From Lentisphaeria bacterium (lineage in GTDB: Bacteria > Verrucomicrobiota > Lentisphaeria > Victivallales > Victivallaceae), in assembly GCA_017450705.1 (NCBI GenBank), contig JAFSTC010000093.1, positions 21,072 to 85,071 on the forward strand: a DNA stretch of 64,000 nt, read 5' to 3'. Below the pieces are notes generated by a model, which did no database searches, was not told the DNA's origin, and saw nothing but the letters and a program-made list of their open reading frames with translations. Of the stretch, positions 7,962-16,835 are shown piece after piece (position 1 is the first letter of the stretch; each line of letters opens with the position of its first letter). Made by a program: the position numbers and the translations under genes.

Positions 7962-10030
7962 CTCTTCCCCACAGCCTTGAGAAACGTGAAAATGCCCTCC
8001 GCCAGAACCATCAGCACCGCGGCCAGGATCAGAGGCCAGCCGGGCAGACCGGTGAAGAGGGCGACGAGACCGCTGGTCGCGAGGACCAGCGCGCAGAGGA
8101 CCAGTGCCAGCCGGAACAGCCAGGTGCAGACACAGGCGAGGCGTCCGGTCAGGACCTCGCCGCCGGATGCCTCCCGCACCTGGAAGACCGGGCGGCGCAT
8201 GGCGGAATACACCATGCCGGCCGTCAGCGCCTCGAAGGAAACGCCCCGCACCCGGGCGGCCTTCGGCACGAGACTGGTGGCGGTGCAGCCGGGCAGCGCA
8301 TTGCCTTCGAGGATGAAGGGCGTCCCGTCTTCCGCCACGATGAAATCCACCCGCACCAGATCGCGGCAGCCGGTGACGAAATAGAAGGCCTCGGCCAGCT
8401 TCTTCGCCCGCTCGATCTCCTCCGGTTTCAGGGATTCGGGAGGGCAGAAGTACTGGGTGTGACCGTTTTTGTAAATGTATTTCGCATCGTAGTCGTAGAA
8501 CCCGCTGGGACTGCGGATCTCGATGGCGTCGTAGGCGATCCCGCCGATGACGGGGATGGAGATCTCGATCCCCCTGATGAAGGATTCGACGAGAAGCTCG
8601 TCGGCCAGCTTGAACTCGCTCTCCAGCGCCTTGGGCCAGTCCTCGCGGCTATCCACCTTGACGATGCCCACGGTGGAGCCCTCGCAGGGGACCTTGAGGA
8701 TCAGCGGCAGCCCCAGCTCCTCGGGGAAATCGCAGTTGTCCCGGGTGACGATCCGCCAGGGGGCCGTGGGCATTTTGGTCTTGTCCATCAGGCGCTTCGT
8801 AACGATCTTATCCATGACCGCCGCGCAGGCCGCCGAGCCGGAACAGGCGAAACGCAGTCCCGCCCTCTCCATCAGCTTCTGGATGCGGCCGTCCTCGCCG
8901 AATCCGCCGTGGAGCACGGGGTAGATCACGTCGCAGCGCCGCATGGAGGGCGTGATCCGGCAGCGGGTCACGTCGGTCAGCTCCACGTCGAACCCGCCGT
9001 TGCGCAGGGCATCGGCCACCGCGGCTCCGCTGCGCAGGGAGACCTCGCGTTCGCTGCTGACGCCGCCGCAGAGCACGTTGACCTTGATGGCGGGCACTTC
9101 GCGGTACAGCGTCTCCTCGAACTCCGGATCGATCGGTATCTGCTCCAGCTTGAGGAAAAAGCCGCTGCGGTCGCTCACGGCGCGGCGGATGAACACCAGG
9201 AGCCGCAGGTAATCCGCCGCCATGGTCTCGCCGGAAAGGTTGACCATGTAATTGGCGTGCTTGTCGCTGATCTGCATATCTTCGCAGCGCAGACCCTTGA
9301 GACCGCACTGGTCGATGAGCTTGCCGGCGGGGTCCGTGCTTGAAACGTTGCGGAAGGCGCACCCGGCGGTGCGGCCTCTCGGCTCCCGTTCCCGCCGGGC
9401 GGCCAGCACCTCGGAAATGATGCGGCGCTCTTCCTCCGGCGTGGAGGGCGCGAGCTTGAACACGACGGAGGTGACCACGGCGCCGTCGGGGACCGGCCCC
9501 CGGCGGTACACCCACTTCAGGGCCTCGCCCTCGAGAGCCAGCGGACGGCCGTCGGCGGTGAACCCGTAGATGCCGGTGACGGCAGTGCCGGTCTCGACGC
9601 CGTTGGCGCCGGCGTTCATCCGGGCGGCGCCGCCGACGGTCCCCGGGATCCCGGCCAGACCGGAAACGCCCGCGAATCCGGCGGCGGCGGCGGCGGAAAC
9701 CAGTTCCGACAGCTGGAGTTTCGCGCCGCAGGTGAAGACGCCGTCGCGGTTCTCCAGACGGCTGAACTCCTCCCCGGCCAGCCGGATGCCCAGCCCCCGG
9801 TAGGGCAGATCCATGCCGATGACGTTGCTGCCGGAACCGAAGACGAAGTAAGGCGTCCGGGTCCTGTGGACGAAACGGAGCAGTTTTTCAAGCTGTTTAG
9901 CCGATTCCGGTTCGGCGAGGAGCGGCAGAGTCGTCCCCACGCCGAGGGTGGTCAGCTCCTTGTACGACACGTTTTCGCGCAGCCGGATGCCCGGAACGGC
10001 GGATGCCACGGCACTTTTAAGATCGCCCAT
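7958..10030 (-). CDS. MurB-Ddl fusion with C-terminal membrane segments
   Basis: A 690-residue fusion of two peptidoglycan enzymes. Residues 20-302 are UDP-N-acetylenolpyruvoylglucosamine reductase (MurB): FAD loop G-S-G-S-N at 65-69, I-P-G-T-V-G-G-A at 128-135, catalytic-site G-C-A-F with Cys224 where many MurB have Ser, and the C-terminal proton donor E296. Residues 315-605 are D-alanine-D-alanine ligase (ATP grasp): H-G-G-F-G-E-D-G at 374-381, E-G-S-T-V at 450-454, metal ligands E575 and N577 in E-G-N-A-L-P-G. Two hydrophobic segments (about 637-659 and 664-683) end the protein, predicting membrane anchoring. GGAGG precedes the ATG. MurC, which acts between these steps, is not in the window. 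Confidence 0.93.
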   Translation of the reverse strand: MGDLKSAVASAVPGIRLRENVSYKELTTLGVGTTLPLLAEPESAKQLEKLLRFVHRTRTPYFVFGSGSNVIGMDLPYRGLGIRLAGEEFSRLENRDGVFTCGAKLQLSELVSAAAAAGFAGVSGLAGIPGTVGGAARMNAGANGVETGTAVTGIYGFTADGRPLALEGEALKWVYRRGPVPDGAVVTSVVFKLAPSTPEEERRIISEVLAARREREPRGRTAGCAFRNVSSTDPAGKLIDQCGLKGLRCEDMQISDKHANYMVNLSGETMAADYLRLLVFIRRAVSDRSGFFLKLEQIPIDPEFEETLYREVPAIKVNVLCGGVSSEREVSLRSGAAVADALRNGGFDVELTDVTRCRITPSMRRCDVIYPVLHGGFGEDGRIQKLMERAGLRFACSGSAACAAVMDKIVTKRLMDKTKMPTAPWRIVTRDNCDFPEELGLPLILKVPCEGSTVGIVKVDSREDWPKALESEFKLADELLVESFIRGIEISIPVIGGIAYDAIEIRSPSGFYDYDAKYIYKNGHTQYFCPPESLKPEEIERAKKLAEAFYFVTGCRDLVRVDFIVAEDGTPFILEGNALPGCTATSLVPKAARVRGVSFEALTAGMVYSAMRRPVFQVREASGGEVLTGRLACVCTWLFRLALVLCALVLATSGLVALFTGLPGWPLILAAVLMVLAEGIFTFLKAVGKR

Positions 10031-10033
10031 GAT

Positions 10034-10195
10034 TTACTTTTCCCTCCTGTCCCCGCAATCCCGCCGGGGTTCGAATACGATGTCCGCGCCGGGACCGACG
10101 AAACCGTCGCAGCCGGCGTGTGTTAAGAAACGATCGACACGGCACGCCGCGGCGGCGGCTTCAACCGCCGTCCGGCCGAAAACAAGCTCGCTCAT
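10034..10195 (-). CDS. 53-residue ORF resembling the N-terminus of TrmH/RlmB rRNA methyltransferases
   Basis: A short frame from ATG 10195 to TAA, with a good ribosome site (GGGAGGAG about 10 nt upstream, inside the end of the GNAT gene). The first 25 residues (M-S-E-L-V-F-G-R-T-A-V-E-A) resemble the start of RlmB-type SPOUT methyltransferases, whose substrate-binding domain begins E-x-x-x-G-x-x-A-V-x-x-A. The catalytic SPOUT domain is absent and the rest is not recognisable. It fills the gap between the GNAT and murB-ddl genes with 7-nt and 3-nt spacers. It may be a remnant or a small operon gene. Confidence 0.4.
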   Translation of the reverse strand: MSELVFGRTAVEAAAAACRVDRFLTHAGCDGFVGPGADIVFEPRRDCGDRREK

Positions 10196-10202
10196 AGCGT
10201 TT

Positions 10203-10622
10203 TCACTCCTCCCGGCTGCCGTTCCATTTCCACAAAACGAACCCGTCCTTGCGCTCGAAGCCGAGACGGGCGTAAAAATTTTCCGTTCCCGGTTCGCCGA
10301 CGAGGGCGATCCAGTCCACGCCGCGGGCCTGCAGTTCCCCGACGAGGAACATGACGATCCGGCCGCCGATCCCCCGGCCGCGGAAGCCGGGATCGACCAC
10401 CACATCCTGGATGTAGGCGTCGGAACACCCGTCCGAAAGGACGCGTCCCATGCCCACCAGCTGCTCCCCTTCGAAGGCGCCGGCGGCCAGAAAGGATCCG
10501 GCCACGGCGGCCCGGACGAAGGAGCAGTCCCCGCCCTCCCCGGTCCAGCCGGCCGCCGCGTAGAGCCGGGCGGCACGGACCGTTTCGCCGTCGGAAAGCG
10601 TGGAGAGCAGACGGATAAGCAT
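10203..10622 (-). CDS. GNAT family N-acetyltransferase
   Basis: A 139-residue Gcn5-related acetyltransferase. Motif A is V-V-V-D-P-G-F-R-G-R-G-I-G, whose R-G-R-G-I-G binds the acetyl-CoA pyrophosphate, and motif B is F-Y-A-R-L-G-F near residues 117-123. The substrate is unknown. Its ATG directly follows the stop codon of the V-ATPase D subunit gene, in the place where subunit I would normally be found. Confidence 0.88.
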   Translation of the reverse strand: MLIRLLSTLSDGETVRAARLYAAAGWTGEGGDCSFVRAAVAGSFLAAGAFEGEQLVGMGRVLSDGCSDAYIQDVVVDPGFRGRGIGGRIVMFLVGELQARGVDWIALVGEPGTENFYARLGFERKDGFVLWKWNGSREE

Positions 10623-11231
10623 TTACGACGCCCGTTTCTCCGCCTTGCTCTTGGCGATCTTGCTCCGGGCCACGGAGCTTGTGTTCATATCGCCGAGGTA
10701 AATGCCGATCTTGCGGATGTTCTCGCGGCACTCCGGGATCTTGACTTTTTCGAAGAGATTGACCCGCTGACTGGTGGTCCGCAGTTCCGCGGAAAGCAGT
10801 TCGTACTGCTCCTGCAGGACGCGCCGGGCTTCCCGCAGAGAGGCCGCGCTCTTCAGGGCCGCCACCGCGTCGTCGACGTACCAGTCGGTGGTCATGAGAT
10901 CGATATTCCCGGGCTCGAACTCCACGTGGTCGAAGGTGGGGATATTGATCCCCGCGATGTTCGCCGTCCCGGTGACGACCTCTTTGACGACAACGTTGGA
11001 GGCAACGGCCTCGGACACCGCTCCGTCACCGAAAAAGGCGATGCAGACGGCCAGCTCCTTCTCCAGCTTCTCCTGCTCCCGGAGATTCTCCTCCAGCGCC
11101 TCGGCGCTCTGGCGCACCTCCATCTGGAGCTGCTGCTTCTTGAGCTGGAGCGTCGGCAGGAAGCGCTCGAACTGTTTCTTGTTGTCCTGCTGTTTTTTCA
11201 GCTCGGTCTTGGTGAATTTGATCTTGGCCAT
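10623..11231 (-). CDS. ntpD: V-type ATP synthase subunit D
   Basis: A 202-residue central-stalk subunit. It starts M-A-K-I-K-F-T-K-T-E-L, and both ends are long heptad-rich helices (about 5-75 and 130-190), which fold as the antiparallel coiled coil of the V-ATPase rotor. Length and the N-terminal lysine-rich start fit bacterial NtpD. It follows subunit B after 2 nt. Normally subunits I and K come next, but here a GNAT gene follows. Confidence 0.92.
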   Translation of the reverse strand: MAKIKFTKTELKKQQDNKKQFERFLPTLQLKKQQLQMEVRQSAEALEENLREQEKLEKELAVCIAFFGDGAVSEAVASNVVVKEVVTGTANIAGINIPTFDHVEFEPGNIDLMTTDWYVDDAVAALKSAASLREARRVLQEQYELLSAELRTTSQRVNLFEKVKIPECRENIRKIGIYLGDMNTSSVARSKIAKSKAEKRAS

Positions 11232-11233
11232 GA

Positions 11234-12529
11234 TCAGTTCCCGGGCCAGTACTGGTCAAGCAGATCGGTCTTGATGCCGACCTCGGTCTTGTCGAAACAG
11301 TCGGCGAGGATCTTCCACCCCAGATCCAGCCCGGTCTCCAGCGGGATGTTGACCGAAAGGGACATCATCTCCTCCTCGAAGCGGGCGCCGTACTTCAGCA
11401 GCTTGCTGTCCCACGCGGACATCTTGAACCCCATGGACTTCTTTTCGAGGGTGCTCTTGTATTCGGCGTAGAGACGGATCATGGCGTCCATGATGGCCCG
11501 GTGGTCGGGCCGGGTCTTGCCGTTCACCTGCTGTTTGAGACGCGAGAGCGAACCGAAGGGCTCGATGCGTCCGTTGCGCAGATAGAACTGCCCCTCGGTG
11601 ATGTAGCCCGTGTTGTCCGGCACGGGGTGGGTGACGTCATCGCCGGGCATGGTGGTCACGGCGAGGATGGTGATGGAACCCGCGCCGTCGAAGTCCACCG
11701 CCTTCTCGTAGCGGGAGGCCAGCTGGCTGTACAGATCCCCGGGATAACCGCGGTTGGAGGGGATCTGCTCCATGGTGATGGAGATCTCCTTGAGGGCGTC
11801 CGCGAAGTTCGTCATGTCGGTGAGCAGACAGAGAACGCGCTTGCCCCGCAGCGCGTAGGCCTCGGCCACGGCGAGGGAGAGGTCGGGGACCATCAGGCAC
11901 TCCACCACGGGATCCGCGGCGGTGTGGATGAACATCACCGTGCGGGAGAGCGCCCCCCGTTCGTCGAGGGTGCGGCGGAAGATGAGATAATCGTCGTACT
12001 TCATGCCCATGCCGCCCAGCACGATCACGTCCACCTCGGCCTGCAGGGCGATGCGGGCCAGAAGCTCGTTGTAAGGCTCGCCCGCCACGGAGAAGATGGG
12101 CAGTTTCTGGGATTCCACCAGCGTATTGAAGAGGTCGATCATGGGGATGTTCGTCCGGATCATGTTCCGGGGGATGACGCGCTTGGCCGGGTTGACCGAC
12201 GGCGTGCCGATCTCAACGAGTTCGCTGGTGACGTCGGGCCGTCCGTCCCGGGGAACGCCCCGGCCGTTGAAAACCCTTCCCAGCAGATCGTCGGAGCCGG
12301 AGACCTGCATCTCGTGCCCGAGGAAACGCACCTGATCGCCGGTGCTGATGCCCCGGCTGCCGGCGAAGACCTGGAGCGAAACGGACTTCCCGTTGAGGCG
12401 GATCACCTGAGCCAGGGAGACGCCCCGGGAGCTTTCCACCTCGGCCAGTTCGTTGTAGGCCACATCGTCGGCCTCCACGGTGATGACGTTGCCCGCGATG
12501 TGACTGATTTTGTGATAGACCTTGCGCAT
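11234..12529 (-). CDS. ntpB: V-type ATP synthase subunit B
   Basis: The 431-residue non-catalytic or regulatory B subunit of the V1 head. Visible blocks are G-R-V-F-N-G-R-G near 84-91, [14 protein letters not shown] near 120, and [14 protein letters not shown], which is diagnostic of B subunits. It lacks a full Walker A, as expected. The ATG at 12529 is chosen over longer in-frame starts because its A overlaps the last base of the A-subunit TAA (TAATG), a common coupling arrangement in this operon type. Confidence 0.95.
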   Translation of the reverse strand: MRKVYHKISHIAGNVITVEADDVAYNELAEVESSRGVSLAQVIRLNGKSVSLQVFAGSRGISTGDQVRFLGHEMQVSGSDDLLGRVFNGRGVPRDGRPDVTSELVEIGTPSVNPAKRVIPRNMIRTNIPMIDLFNTLVESQKLPIFSVAGEPYNELLARIALQAEVDVIVLGGMGMKYDDYLIFRRTLDERGALSRTVMFIHTAADPVVECLMVPDLSLAVAEAYALRGKRVLCLLTDMTNFADALKEISITMEQIPSNRGYPGDLYSQLASRYEKAVDFDGAGSITILAVTTMPGDDVTHPVPDNTGYITEGQFYLRNGRIEPFGSLSRLKQQVNGKTRPDHRAIMDAMIRLYAEYKSTLEKKSMGFKMSAWDSKLLKYGARFEEEMMSLSVNIPLETGLDLGWKILADCFDKTEVGIKTDLLDQYWPGN

Positions 12530-14274
12530 TATTTCACCTCCGCGGCGGCGCCGGCGAGTTTGCTGTCGATGGCCTGTTCCTGCACCTTGAAGGCCTCGCT
12601 CTTCCACGCGATGTAGTTCCAGTCGAGGAAGAGCTGGCGCAGTTCGAGGAACCAGCGCCGCGCCGTCTCCTTGTCGGCGAAGGAAAAGGAGCTCTCCAGA
12701 ACGCCGCAGACCTTGTCGAACACGTAGCACTGCCGGTCGGCGCACGTGCTGGCGTCCACGGGATCGAAGGTGTTCTGCTGCAGAAACACGTAATCGAGAA
12801 ATTCACTTTTGAGATAGATGATGTAGTCGTCGGTGCTGGTCCCCTCTTCGCCGATGACCTTCATCATCTGGTTGACCTCGCTGCCCCGGGCGAGGACGCG
12901 CCGGGCGAGAGCGAGTTTTCCGGGCTCGACGAGACTCTTGTACTTGCTCCAGCTCTCCAGCGGGTGGATGGCCGGGTACCGGCGGGCGTCGGAGCGCTCG
13001 CGGGAGAGACCGAGGAACGCGCCCACGACCTTGAGGGTGGCCTGGGTCACCGGCTCCTCGAAGTTGCCGCCGGCGGGACTGACCGCGCCGCCGATGGTGA
13101 CCGAACCCGTCTCTCCCGTGCGCAGCCGGACGAGACCGGCCCGCTCGTAGAAGTCGGAGATGCGGGATTCCAGATAGGCCGGGAAGGACTCCTCCCCGGG
13201 GATCTCCTCCAGACGGCCGGACATCTCGCGGAGGGCCTGCGCCCAGCGCGAGGTGGAGTCGGCCAGCAGCAGGGTGTTGAGCCCCATCTGCCGGTAGTAT
13301 TCCGCCAGCGTCACGGCGGTGTAGACGCTGGCCTCCCGGGCCGCCACCGGCATGGAACTGGTGTTGCAGATGATGATGGAGCGGTCCATGAGGGAACGCC
13401 CCGTGCGGGGGTCTTCGAGCTCCGGATACTCCCGCAGGATCTCCACCACCTCGCCCGCGCGTTCGCCGCAGGCGGCCACCACCACCACGTCGGCCTCGGC
13501 GTAGCGGCTGAGGGAGTGCTGGAGCACGGTCTTGCCCGCGCCGAAGGGCCCGGGGGTGCAGAACGTGCCGCCCACCGCCACGGGGAAGAAGGTGTCGATG
13601 GTCCGCATCTGGGTGACCATGGTCCGCTCGGGCAGCAGTTTCTCTTCGTAGTCCGAAATGGGGATCTTCACCGGCCAGAACTGGGTCATGGTGACGCTGC
13701 GTTTCGTTCCCTGCTCGTCCACGGCCACGGCCATCACGTCGTCGACGGTGTAGTCCCCCTCGGCGGCGACGGACTCCAGACGCCACGACCCCGGCCACGA
13801 GAAGGGGATCATGATGCAGTGCTTGACGATGCCCTCGGGCACGCTGCCGATGCGGTCGCCGGCCTTCACGACGGCCCCGGCTTCGGCGCCGGGGGTGAAG
13901 TGCCACCGTTTTTTCCGGTCCAGCGCCTGCAGATAGACGCCGCGCTTGAGGAAGAAGCCGGAGTGCTCCGCCAGCAGTTTGAGGGGGTTCTGCAGACCGT
14001 CGTAGACCTGCGTCAGGAGTCCCGGCCCCAGCTCGACGGAGAGCAGTTCGCCGGTGAACTCCACCTCGTCGCCGACCTTGAGACCGTTGGTGCTCTCGAA
14101 CACCTGCAGATCGGCCACGTCGCCGCGCACGCGGATGACTTCGGATTTGAGCCGGGCGCCGCCGACAAGGGCGTAGGCCACCTCGTTCTGCATGACACGG
14201 CTGGAGTATTTCACGGTGACGAGGTTGCCGTTGACGCCGACGACCTTCTCTTTGGCGGTGGGAGATTCTGTCAT
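12529..14274 (-). CDS. ntpA: V-type ATP synthase catalytic subunit A
   Basis: The 581-residue catalytic subunit of the V1 head. The Walker A motif is G-P-F-G-A-G-K-T at 242-249, followed by [10 protein letters not shown], the S-R-W-A-Q-A-L-R-E signature and the long A-subunit-specific insertion (about 110-200). ATG 14274 (M-T-E-S-P) is chosen because it overlaps the DUF2764 stop as ATGA. A longer in-frame ORF upstream would overlap that gene for no reason. The enzyme couples ATP hydrolysis or synthesis to H+ or Na+ movement. Confidence 0.96.
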   Translation of the reverse strand: MTESPTAKEKVVGVNGNLVTVKYSSRVMQNEVAYALVGGARLKSEVIRVRGDVADLQVFESTNGLKVGDEVEFTGELLSVELGPGLLTQVYDGLQNPLKLLAEHSGFFLKRGVYLQALDRKKRWHFTPGAEAGAVVKAGDRIGSVPEGIVKHCIMIPFSWPGSWRLESVAAEGDYTVDDVMAVAVDEQGTKRSVTMTQFWPVKIPISDYEEKLLPERTMVTQMRTIDTFFPVAVGGTFCTPGPFGAGKTVLQHSLSRYAEADVVVVAACGERAGEVVEILREYPELEDPRTGRSLMDRSIIICNTSSMPVAAREASVYTAVTLAEYYRQMGLNTLLLADSTSRWAQALREMSGRLEEIPGEESFPAYLESRISDFYERAGLVRLRTGETGSVTIGGAVSPAGGNFEEPVTQATLKVVGAFLGLSRERSDARRYPAIHPLESWSKYKSLVEPGKLALARRVLARGSEVNQMMKVIGEEGTSTDDYIIYLKSEFLDYVFLQQNTFDPVDASTCADRQCYVFDKVCGVLESSFSFADKETARRWFLELRQLFLDWNYIAWKSEAFKVQEQAIDSKLAGAAAEVK

Positions 14275-14828
14275 GATAAGGTTAAAGACTCCTTTGCAGC
14301 TTTGTCCGCGGCGCCGGAGATCCGTTCCAGCGCGGCTGAGAAATTGACTGTTCCGGCCTCCTTTTGGAAGTCGTTGTATTTGTTGATGATGACAAGCTTC
14401 GTTCGGTAGATGCACAGGGCGTCGAAATCGAAGTCGTGCCCCAGGGCCAGCTCGTCGAGCCTCGCCCAGCGCAGCCGGTCGACGAGGAACTCCCGCTCGA
14501 GGGGGTTCGCGCACGACGACGCCTGGGAGAGGCCGTAGTCGACTTCACCGAAATACACTTCGGGATCCGGCGGGGAGAAGGAAATGCCCGCCCGCTCGGC
14601 CCGCTTCTGCGCGATGCGGGTACGCAGATAGGTCTCGAAGACCGCCATTTCCCGGTACACCCGGCAGGTGGCGGGGAACGCCCCTCCCCCGGCGTAGGCC
14701 TGGATCGCCCGCAGCCGGGACTCGGGGAGCGTCTCCGCAAGCATCTCGTCCAGCGCGGCCGTCGTCAGAGGCGCGGCGCCGCCGATCTCGAGATGGGGAA
14801 GTGACGCGACGAGGAAGTAATACTGCAT
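14271..14828 (-). CDS. DUF2764 protein of the V-ATPase operon
   Basis: A 185-residue protein beginning M-Q-Y-Y-F-L-V-A-S-L-P. DUF2764 genes occur between subunits E and A in V-ATPase operons of Chlamydiae, Bacteroidetes, spirochaetes and Lentisphaerota that lack an obvious subunit C, so it may fill the C-subunit position; this role is inferred. The sequence is mostly helical with a conserved aromatic start. It lies 5 nt after the E-subunit stop and overlaps the A-subunit start by 4 nt. Confidence 0.8.
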   Translation of the reverse strand: MQYYFLVASLPHLEIGGAAPLTTAALDEMLAETLPESRLRAIQAYAGGGAFPATCRVYREMAVFETYLRTRIAQKRAERAGISFSPPDPEVYFGEVDYGLSQASSCANPLEREFLVDRLRWARLDELALGHDFDFDALCIYRTKLVIINKYNDFQKEAGTVNFSAALERISGAADKAAKESLTLS

Positions 14829-14833
14829 GAAAG

Positions 14834-15436
14834 CTACCTGTTTTCCAGAATGCGGGCCAGTTTCTCCCCGGCGTAGGCGCCGACGAGTCCCGTGATCGCC
14901 TCCTCGGAGAAGTCGAAGAAGACATCGTTCCCGCTGAAGCTCACCTGGAGACCGCTCTTGACGGAGCTGTCGGCCAGGACCTGCGGCTCGGCCTTGAAAC
15001 TTGCGCCGAGGGTGTCTTTGACGGCCGCGGCAAGGGCCTCGGCGTCGCGGGAGGAGGCGAGAACGGTGATCTGCACACCGGGATCCTTCGCAAAATCCGC
15101 CGCCATGGTGCGGATGAGTTCGGCCATGAACGCGGGGGTCATGGCCTCCTTGACGGAGGAGGAGACCGCCCGGCGGAGCCGGGTTTCCAGCTCGGCCTTG
15201 AGTTTCAGGACGATGTCCCTCGCCGACTGCCGGATGGTGTTTTCGGCGCGGGTCTGCAGGGACGCCGCCTCGGCCGCCGCGGCGGCGCCGATCTCTTTGG
15301 CCTTGCTTTCGGCCGCTGCGACGATCTCCCCGGCCTCGGCGCGGGCCTTTTTCAGAATTTCCTCCCGCTCCGCCTCGGCCTTTTCGATCCCGTCGGCGCG
15401 GATCTTTTCCAGAAGACTCTGCAGTTCTTCAGCCAT
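14834..15436 (-). CDS. ntpE: V-type ATP synthase subunit E
   Basis: A 200-residue peripheral-stalk subunit. Residues 1-100 form an alanine- and glutamate-rich coiled coil (E-K-A-E-A-E-R-E-E-I-L-K-K-A-R-A-E-A), and residues 110-200 the globular head-binding domain ending E-K-L-A-R-I-L-E-N-R. ATG 15436 (M-A-E-E-L) is preferred to the in-frame ATG at 15448 because GGAG lies 6 nt upstream of it, within the longer version. First gene of the operon, driven by the promoter at 15521-15549. Confidence 0.9.
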   Translation of the reverse strand: MAEELQSLLEKIRADGIEKAEAEREEILKKARAEAGEIVAAAESKAKEIGAAAAAEAASLQTRAENTIRQSARDIVLKLKAELETRLRRAVSSSVKEAMTPAFMAELIRTMAADFAKDPGVQITVLASSRDAEALAAAVKDTLGASFKAEPQVLADSSVKSGLQVSFSGNDVFFDFSEEAITGLVGAYAGEKLARILENR

Positions 15437-15520
15437 GTCCCACTCCATTTCTTTGCCCGGTGAGCGCCGTTTTCCGGCCCCGTTCCGGATTCCTGTTGTC
15501 CCGATTTTTACAATCGCAAT

Positions 15521-15549
15521 AAAGTAGCTTCTCTTTCGGTTTTTTTCAA
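15521..15549 (-). promoter_or_regulatory. promoter of the V-ATPase operon
   Basis: On the minus strand TTGAAA (15549-15544) is followed after 17 nt by TACTTT (15526-15521). Spacing is ideal, the -35 is strong and the -10 is a weak match. It lies about 85 nt upstream of the E-subunit ATG and no competing ORF occupies the region. Confidence 0.5.
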
Positions 15550-15653
15550 GCTCCTTTGCCGACGAAATCGCGCCAAAATCTCCCGCCGCGGCAATTTCGG
15601 GGACGATCGGTTGTCATTCCCGCAAAATAATCCTTTTCGGACCGGAAAAGCGA

Positions 15654-15682
15654 TTGATTTGCGTTCTCAGTGGAGGTATAGT
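15654..15682 (+). promoter_or_regulatory. promoter upstream of the dehydrogenase pseudogene and araD
   Basis: TTGATT (15654-15659), a 17-nt spacer and TATAGT (15677-15682). A GGGAGGAAAG ribosome site follows just before ATG 15723. Because the first gene is broken, this promoter probably now serves mainly araD. Confidence 0.6.
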
Positions 15683-15722
15683 AGGAACAGGCAAAAAAAC
15701 GACACGCAGGGAGGAAAGAACA

Positions 15723-16126
15723 ATGAGCATCGTAACGATCATCGGCGCGGGAATGATGGGGTCGGCCATGGCGCGGCCGGCCTCGGACAACGGACACTCT
15801 GTCCGTCTGATCGGATCTCCGCTGGACGGCGCGATCATCGACGCGCTGAAGGCGGGCAAGGACCACCCGACCCTCAAGCGCAGTTTTTCCGCCGTCTGGG
15901 GACCCTGCTGGGTCGCGGCATGAAGTACGCGCAAGTCAAGGAAGTCCTGAGCGGCGTCACGCTGGAGGCCGTTGCCATCATCACCCGGGTGGCGGAGTTC
16001 CTGCGCCGCGCCGAAAAGGCGGGACGGGCCGAGACGAAAAAATTTCCGCTGATGATGCACATGGATTCGATCCTGAACGCCGAGGCCCCCGTGGCCCTCG
16101 ACTGGGATTCTTTCGGGGAGTTTTGA
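15723..16126 (+). pseudogene. remnant of an NAD(P)-dependent glycerol-3-phosphate dehydrogenase-like gene
   Basis: The first 58 residues (M-S-I-V-T-I-I-G-A-G-M-M-G-S-A, then T-L-K-R) are the dinucleotide-binding N-terminus of a GpsA-like family. The frame then runs into a TGA at 15921-15923. In another frame, from about 15890 to the TGA at 16126, the sequence codes the C-terminal end of the same kind of protein (L-L-G-R-G-M-K-Y-A-Q-V-K-E-V-L-S-G-V-T). About 200 middle residues are missing and the joint is out of frame. The promoter and ribosome site are intact, and the C-terminal stop sits 3 nt before araD, so the original operon layout is still visible. Confidence 0.8.
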
Positions 16127-16129
16127 AAA

Positions 16130-16831
16130 ATGTACGACGATCTCAGAAAACAGTGTTTCGAACTCAACATGCGCCTGGCGGCCTCGGGGCTGGTCAAGCA
16201 GACCTTCGGCAACGTCAGCGTGGCGGACCGCGAGCGCGGCGTCATGGCGATCAAGCCCTCCGGCGTGCCGTATTCCGGGCTCAAGGTCGAGGATATCCCC
16301 GTTCTCTCCATCGCGGACGGTCGCGTCCGGGTGGGCAAGTTCCGCCCCTCCAGCGACACCAAGACCCATCTGGTGCTCTACCGGGCGTACCCGCAGATCG
16401 GCGGCATCGTGCACACCCACAGCACTTTCGCGACGTCCTGGGCGCAGGCCGCCCGGGACGTGCCGCTCTACGGGACCACCCACGCCGACTGCATGCACGT
16501 GCCGATCCCCTGTACGGACTTCATGGAGGACGCCAAGATCGAGGGCGACTACGAGGTCGAAACGGGCCATCAGATCGTGCAGATATTCTCCCGCCGGCAG
16601 CTGGATCCCGGGGAAGTGCAGATGGTCCTCGTGGCGGGCCACGGCCCCTTCGCCTGGGGAAAGACCGGCGGTTCGGCGCTGGAACACGCCGAACTTCTGG
16701 AGGAGTTGTGCAAGATGGCCTTCCTCACGGAGCAGCTCCGCCCCGACGCGCCCCCGCTCAAGGACGCGCTGGTCAAAAAGCACTATCTGCGCAAGCACGG
16801 TCCCGGCGCTTACTACGGTCAGAAACGGTGA
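16130..16831 (+). CDS. araD: L-ribulose-5-phosphate 4-epimerase
   Basis: A 233-residue class II aldolase-fold epimerase that converts L-ribulose 5-phosphate to D-xylulose 5-phosphate. Every key residue falls at the same number as in E. coli AraD: D76, zinc ligands H95 and H97 (H-T-H-S), T116, D120 (T-T-H-A-D) and H171 (A-G-H-G-P). Length also matches (231 in E. coli). Cytoplasmic, probably tetrameric. It follows the dehydrogenase remnant and converges on the AraC-type regulator gene, leaving 4 nt between them. This points to use of L-arabinose or a related pentose or ascorbate-like substrate. Confidence 0.95.
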   Translation: MYDDLRKQCFELNMRLAASGLVKQTFGNVSVADRERGVMAIKPSGVPYSGLKVEDIPVLSIADGRVRVGKFRPSSDTKTHLVLYRAYPQIGGIVHTHSTFATSWAQAARDVPLYGTTHADCMHVPIPCTDFMEDAKIEGDYEVETGHQIVQIFSRRQLDPGEVQMVLVAGHGPFAWGKTGGSALEHAELLEELCKMAFLTEQLRPDAPPLKDALVKKHYLRKHGPGAYYGQKR

Positions 16832-16835
16832 CCTC

